A stretch of 64,000 bases of DNA from a bacterium. Lineage in GTDB: Bacteria; Auribacterota; Auribacteria; Auribacterales; Auribacteraceae. Position 1 is the first letter of the stretch. Each line of letters begins with the position of its first letter. The notes below the pieces were generated by a model. That model made no database searches, was not told the origin of the DNA, and was given only the letters and a program-made list of their open reading frames with translations. Below are positions 61,005-64,000 of this stretch, piece by piece. The position numbers and the translations under genes were made by a program. The DNA is taken from positions 189,192 through 253,191 of the forward strand of contig JAHDNF010000008.1 of NCBI GenBank assembly GCA_018435605.1, given 5' to 3'.

Positions 61005-63656
61005 TTAATCTGAATTTTTGGAATTATAGTTTTTCCTTGAAAAAAGGTCAATTAATTTATCCGCGCGTTGTTGTTCTTCAGACAAATTGCTCATCTTACC
61101 GTCTATTTTTTCATACAACAGCAATTTCATTATTCTTGTATATGACGGAGAGGGTGTTAAACCACGCTGTTTTATGTAATTTCCGTCTACAGATAATGAA
61201 ATGTTCAGCAGTCTTGTAAAATAATGTGATATTTTCTCGCAGACAGCATTATTATCGGATACAGACATCATAAACAACAACCCTTCAAATGGAATCGGCT
61301 GTAATATTCTGTATAAAAAATTGGGTTTTGTAATAGTACGATTCAGCGCTCCAAGGATACAAGCTAGATGTCTGAAGGTAACCCGAATTATTTCTGTATG
61401 TTTGCGTTGTATTTTAAGCGTATCGCATATAGCGGTCACATGAGTATAATCGACACTGGCAAGCATACCCATAAAATATACCAGCCACTGCTCTATAGGG
61501 ATATCCAAATAACTGAGTTTGAACCATGTTATACTGTCTTCTATACGCAGAAACACGTCTTTTCTAATGGGTTTACCACAAAATGCCGGATCTATAAAAC
61601 GCAGTTCGTCGAATTGATATATACGCTCGATAGCAGAGTATGGTTTCGGTTCGTTTAGTATGATAATAAGTTCGTCGCGTATTCGTTCGTAGGCAATACA
61701 TTTGTAGAGATCGGCGTTGACTGCGCGCTTTATCAGGTTTTCCGTATGTTTTTCTATACGAAACCCCAACCTTTGTTCGAAACGAATCGCCCTGAATATA
61801 CGAGTGGGGTCTTCTATAAAACTCAAGTTGTGCATAACACGCACGATATTGTTTTTGATATCCTGTTGACCGCCGAAATAGTCTATCAGTTCGCCAAACT
61901 CACTCGCATTGATTTTCAAAGCCATAGCATTTATTGTAAAGTCACGCCGGGACAGGTCATGCTTGATCGATCCTGTCTCAATCGTGGGAAGCGCACCTGG
62001 AGACTGATAGTACTCCATTCGTGCTGTAGCAATATCTATTTTTAATCCGGACAGTAACGTAACCACTCCGGTTGCAAACTTGGCGTGCAGAGTGCAAAAA
62101 CCGCTGAAATGTCCGGCAAGCAGTCTGGCAAACTCCATGCCGTTTCCTTCGACGACAATATCCAAATCAAAATTTTTCTTACCAAGCAGAATATCACGAA
62201 CTACGCCGCCTACCAAATATACATTATATACATATTTGTCTGCAAGTTGTCCGATTTCTTCTATCACCTTCATTATCTCAGCGGTCATCACCGCCTCAAT
62301 CTTTGTTTTATCGATATAAGATGCCGGAGCGTGAGACGGCTCCATTCCTTTCGCTTCGGCTTCAAGATAATTTCGGTGAAGTGCGCGTAAAAGATCGGTT
62401 CGGGTAATTATGCCTATAATTCGTTCATTTTTTACCACTGGAACACGTCCTATATTGTTTCGCGCAAAAATATTTTGTATCTCCGACAGAGGAGCGTCCG
62501 GTTCGGTTGTTAAAACGTGTGTGCTCATATATTCCGCTACAGAAGTATTGCCTAGTTTGTGGTGTGACGCCTTGTCAAGGTCAGCGTGTGTGATTATGCC
62601 TATCATCTGGCCGTTGTCGTCTACTACGGGCAAGGTATTGAAGTTAGCTTTTAGCATACAGGCTATTGCATCACTGACAGTTGTATTTGCGGTTACCGAT
62701 TTAACAGGCGAAGTCATTATATCTTTAGCTCTGTATCGTTCGCGTAGTACATTATGTAAATACTCGATAAGATTTTCCCTCGCGCAAACTAGCGTAACAT
62801 CGCGAAGTACGGCAGACGCCGCGTAAGGATGCCCTCCGCCGCCAAAATACGAACATATTTTACCCACATCCACAAACTGCTGATTAGAGCGGGCGATAAG
62901 ATGAATTTTGCCGTCCATTTGCGCTAACGCGAAAATTATGTCGATATCTTCGATATCTCTGACTTTATGGATAAGAAACGATATATCTTTAATATAATGA
63001 TCGAATGAAGCAACTGTAAAAAATATTTTAAATCCCCGTATAGTAATGAACTCAAGACTGTCAAGGAATTGCGACAGCACGCGAGTAAGCTCCAAATCCA
63101 TTTCAGGTATAAGGTAACTTGTCGCAATGGTGATATCTGCTCCGTATTCCAAAAGTTTTGCGCCCGCTTTGAAATCTGCCGGAGTAGTGGATAAATGCCG
63201 GAAAGCGCCTGTTTCTTCATAAATTCCTATTAACATAATTGTCGCTTCTTCGGGGCGCAAGTTGATTTTCATTTCAATAATGCGGTTAACCAGCATAGTA
63301 GTAACTGCGCCTGAATCGGCTGAGAAAAATTCATCCGGCTGATATTTTCTAATTTTTTTCGGATGATGATCGTAAACAGTGATCTTTACATCTTTTTTGC
63401 CAAACAGTTTTTTAAATTTTCCTATTCGGGATGTAGACTGGGTGTCCACCAGAATAACATGAGACACACTGTCAAGATCGATCTGTTTTTCTGTACGGAA
63501 GGGAAAAATATCCGGAAAATTTTTGAAAAATTTCTCAACGTTGCGTTCCGGCGACCCTATAATAATCATTTGCGCGTCAGGGTAAAGTTTTTGGGCGGCA
63601 ACCATAGACGCTATAGCATCAAAATCAGGGTTGTTATGAGATGTAATAATTTGCAT
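61005..63656 (-). CDS. DHH-CBS-CBS-tRNA nucleotidyltransferase fusion (CCA/A-adding type)
   Basis: An 883-residue fusion. Residues about 1-300 are a DHH/DHHA1 phosphoesterase as in NrnA and RecJ (TSHNNPDFDAIAS, VDTQS, DHHPKK near 95, FGGGGHPYAAS near 272). Two CBS domains follow at about 312-422 (DIMTSPVKSV ... MIGIITHADL; YMSTHVLTTE ... IIGIITRTDLL). A class II poly(A) polymerase/tRNA nucleotidyltransferase domain comes next, with YLVGGVVRDILLGKKNFDLDIVVEG near 480-505 carrying the catalytic D-x-D, then RRDFTINAMA and EDPTRIFRAIRFEQRLGFRIE. This architecture is known from Aquifex and other deep lineages, where it is linked to A-adding activity. Both tRNA genes in this window encode CCA, so the tail part would act in repair. 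The DHH half may degrade nanoRNA or cyclic dinucleotides. Confidence 0.92.
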   Translation of the reverse strand: MQIITSHNNPDFDAIASMVAAQKLYPDAQMIIIGSPERNVEKFFKNFPDIFPFRTEKQIDLDSVSHVILVDTQSTSRIGKFKKLFGKKDVKITVYDHHPKKIRKYQPDEFFSADSGAVTTMLVNRIIEMKINLRPEEATIMLIGIYEETGAFRHLSTTPADFKAGAKLLEYGADITIATSYLIPEMDLELTRVLSQFLDSLEFITIRGFKIFFTVASFDHYIKDISFLIHKVRDIEDIDIIFALAQMDGKIHLIARSNQQFVDVGKICSYFGGGGHPYAASAVLRDVTLVCARENLIEYLHNVLRERYRAKDIMTSPVKSVTANTTVSDAIACMLKANFNTLPVVDDNGQMIGIITHADLDKASHHKLGNTSVAEYMSTHVLTTEPDAPLSEIQNIFARNNIGRVPVVKNERIIGIITRTDLLRALHRNYLEAEAKGMEPSHAPASYIDKTKIEAVMTAEIMKVIEEIGQLADKYVYNVYLVGGVVRDILLGKKNFDLDIVVEGNGMEFARLLAGHFSGFCTLHAKFATGVVTLLSGLKIDIATARMEYYQSPGALPTIETGSIKHDLSRRDFTINAMALKINASEFGELIDYFGGQQDIKNNIVRVMHNLSFIEDPTRIFRAIRFEQRLGFRIEKHTENLIKRAVNADLYKCIAYERIRDELIIILNEPKPYSAIERIYQFDELRFIDPAFCGKPIRKDVFLRIEDSITWFKLSYLDIPIEQWLVYFMGMLASVDYTHVTAICDTLKIQRKHTEIIRVTFRHLACILGALNRTITKPNFLYRILQPIPFEGLLFMMSVSDNNAVCEKISHYFTRLLNISLSVDGNYIKQRGLTPSPSYTRIMKLLLYEKIDGKMSNLSEEQQRADKLIDLFSRKNYNSKNSD

Positions 63657-64000
63657 AATATTTCGACATCCTGATATTATAATTTTTCTTTGCGGCTAAC
63701 GCTAATTGTTTGCGCAGTTATCTCGGTTGATAGTCGTAACTCTGTTGATAATCATTAATTTTATAGAGATTCTCATTATATTTTACCAAGTAGTACTATA
63801 GCAGAAACAATCGTACAGCACACAATACATTTATTTTTAAATACCATAAAACTGTATGTATTATCGAAAACAAATAATCATAAAACCGGATAAGAAGAAT
63901 CTACTGAACTGTTATTCGATTTTATCAGTCAGCCATAATCATCCCAGTGAAGTATTTTGCAAAACAAATGTAAAAAAAGTATCGTCAAAACAAATATGTC
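63657..64000. other. AT-rich DNA at the window end
   Basis: No gene is seen in the 344 bases. A Fur-like candidate lies at 63746-63781. A TATAAT on the - strand near 63674 has no -35 of good quality, so the promoter of the nucleotidyltransferase fusion is not settled. Confidence 0.5.
63746..63781. promoter_or_regulatory. Possible tandem Fur-like operator
   Basis: The 15-mer at 63746-63760 matches the 7-1-7 Fur consensus (TGATAAT-n-ATTATCA) at 11 of 14 positions, and a second at 63767-63781 matches at 9 of 14. The starts are 21 bases apart, two helical turns. In such AT-rich DNA chance matches are frequent, and the regulated gene is unclear (fusion gene 90 bases downstream on - or a gene beyond the window on +). 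Confidence 0.22.

Overview
The window is a 64 kb piece of a bacterial chromosome with AT-rich intergenic DNA, dense gene packing and many ATGA/TAATG start-stop overlaps. The gene content is Gram-negative-like: RseP with a chain of PDZ domains, a Wzz-type chain-length protein, lipoproteins and a DXP-pathway isoprenoid cluster. The gene order (class V aminotransferase-serA-purA-uppS-cdsA-dxr-rseP-ispG-proS), a CdsA signature of PGMGG type and a huge Sec-exported beta-helix protein suggest an uncultivated lineage near Omnitrophota, Auribacterota or the PVC group. This placement is an inference and is not proven by the window. I see no phage, transposon, CRISPR array or rRNA.

Layout. All genes from 1 to about 30.5 kb read on the + strand and all genes from 30.5 kb to 63.7 kb read on the - strand, so the two halves converge. 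The + half holds: an unrecognised protein; htpG with a clear promoter and terminator; an Rnk/DsrE pair; tRNA-Gly(GCC); tig-clpP-clpX; a compact run for serine, purine, undecaprenyl-phosphate, CDP-diacylglycerol and DXP isoprenoid synthesis ending in proS, a GT2 and a DedA-type membrane protein; tRNA-Pro(CGG); acylphosphatase; phosphoesterase; VanZ; a KAS II-like enzyme; ligA-xerD; a novel lipoprotein with three internal repeats; and two glycosyltransferases.

The - half, read in transcription order, holds: a DHH-CBS-CBS-nucleotidyltransferase fusion; pheA-tyrA-aroA; recN; an exopolysaccharide-type set (Wzz/GumC chain-length protein, ExeA-like ATPase, CpsD-like tyrosine kinase, a coiled-coil exported protein, a UbiA-type decaprenyl-phosphate phosphoribosyltransferase); a 15.8 kb gene for a 5266-residue exported protein; a membrane-anchored unknown; aroC; a divergent GT-A-like protein; and a GT4.

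The most striking item is the 5266-residue protein at 34279-50079. It has a Sec signal, a jelly-roll-like domain and nine right-handed beta-helix cassettes. Each cassette closes with a choice-of-anchor-Q-like motif (SPCIDAG ... DIGIDE), and successive cassettes are joined by calcium-binding TSP3-type linkers of nearly constant length (about 148-163 residues), while the helices vary from about 280 to 700 residues. It sits directly downstream of the exopolysaccharide genes, has its own promoter, long leader and terminator, and ends exactly on the ninth cassette with no recognisable sorting tail. A giant surface or secreted fibre working together with the polysaccharide is the likeliest reading, but this is inference.
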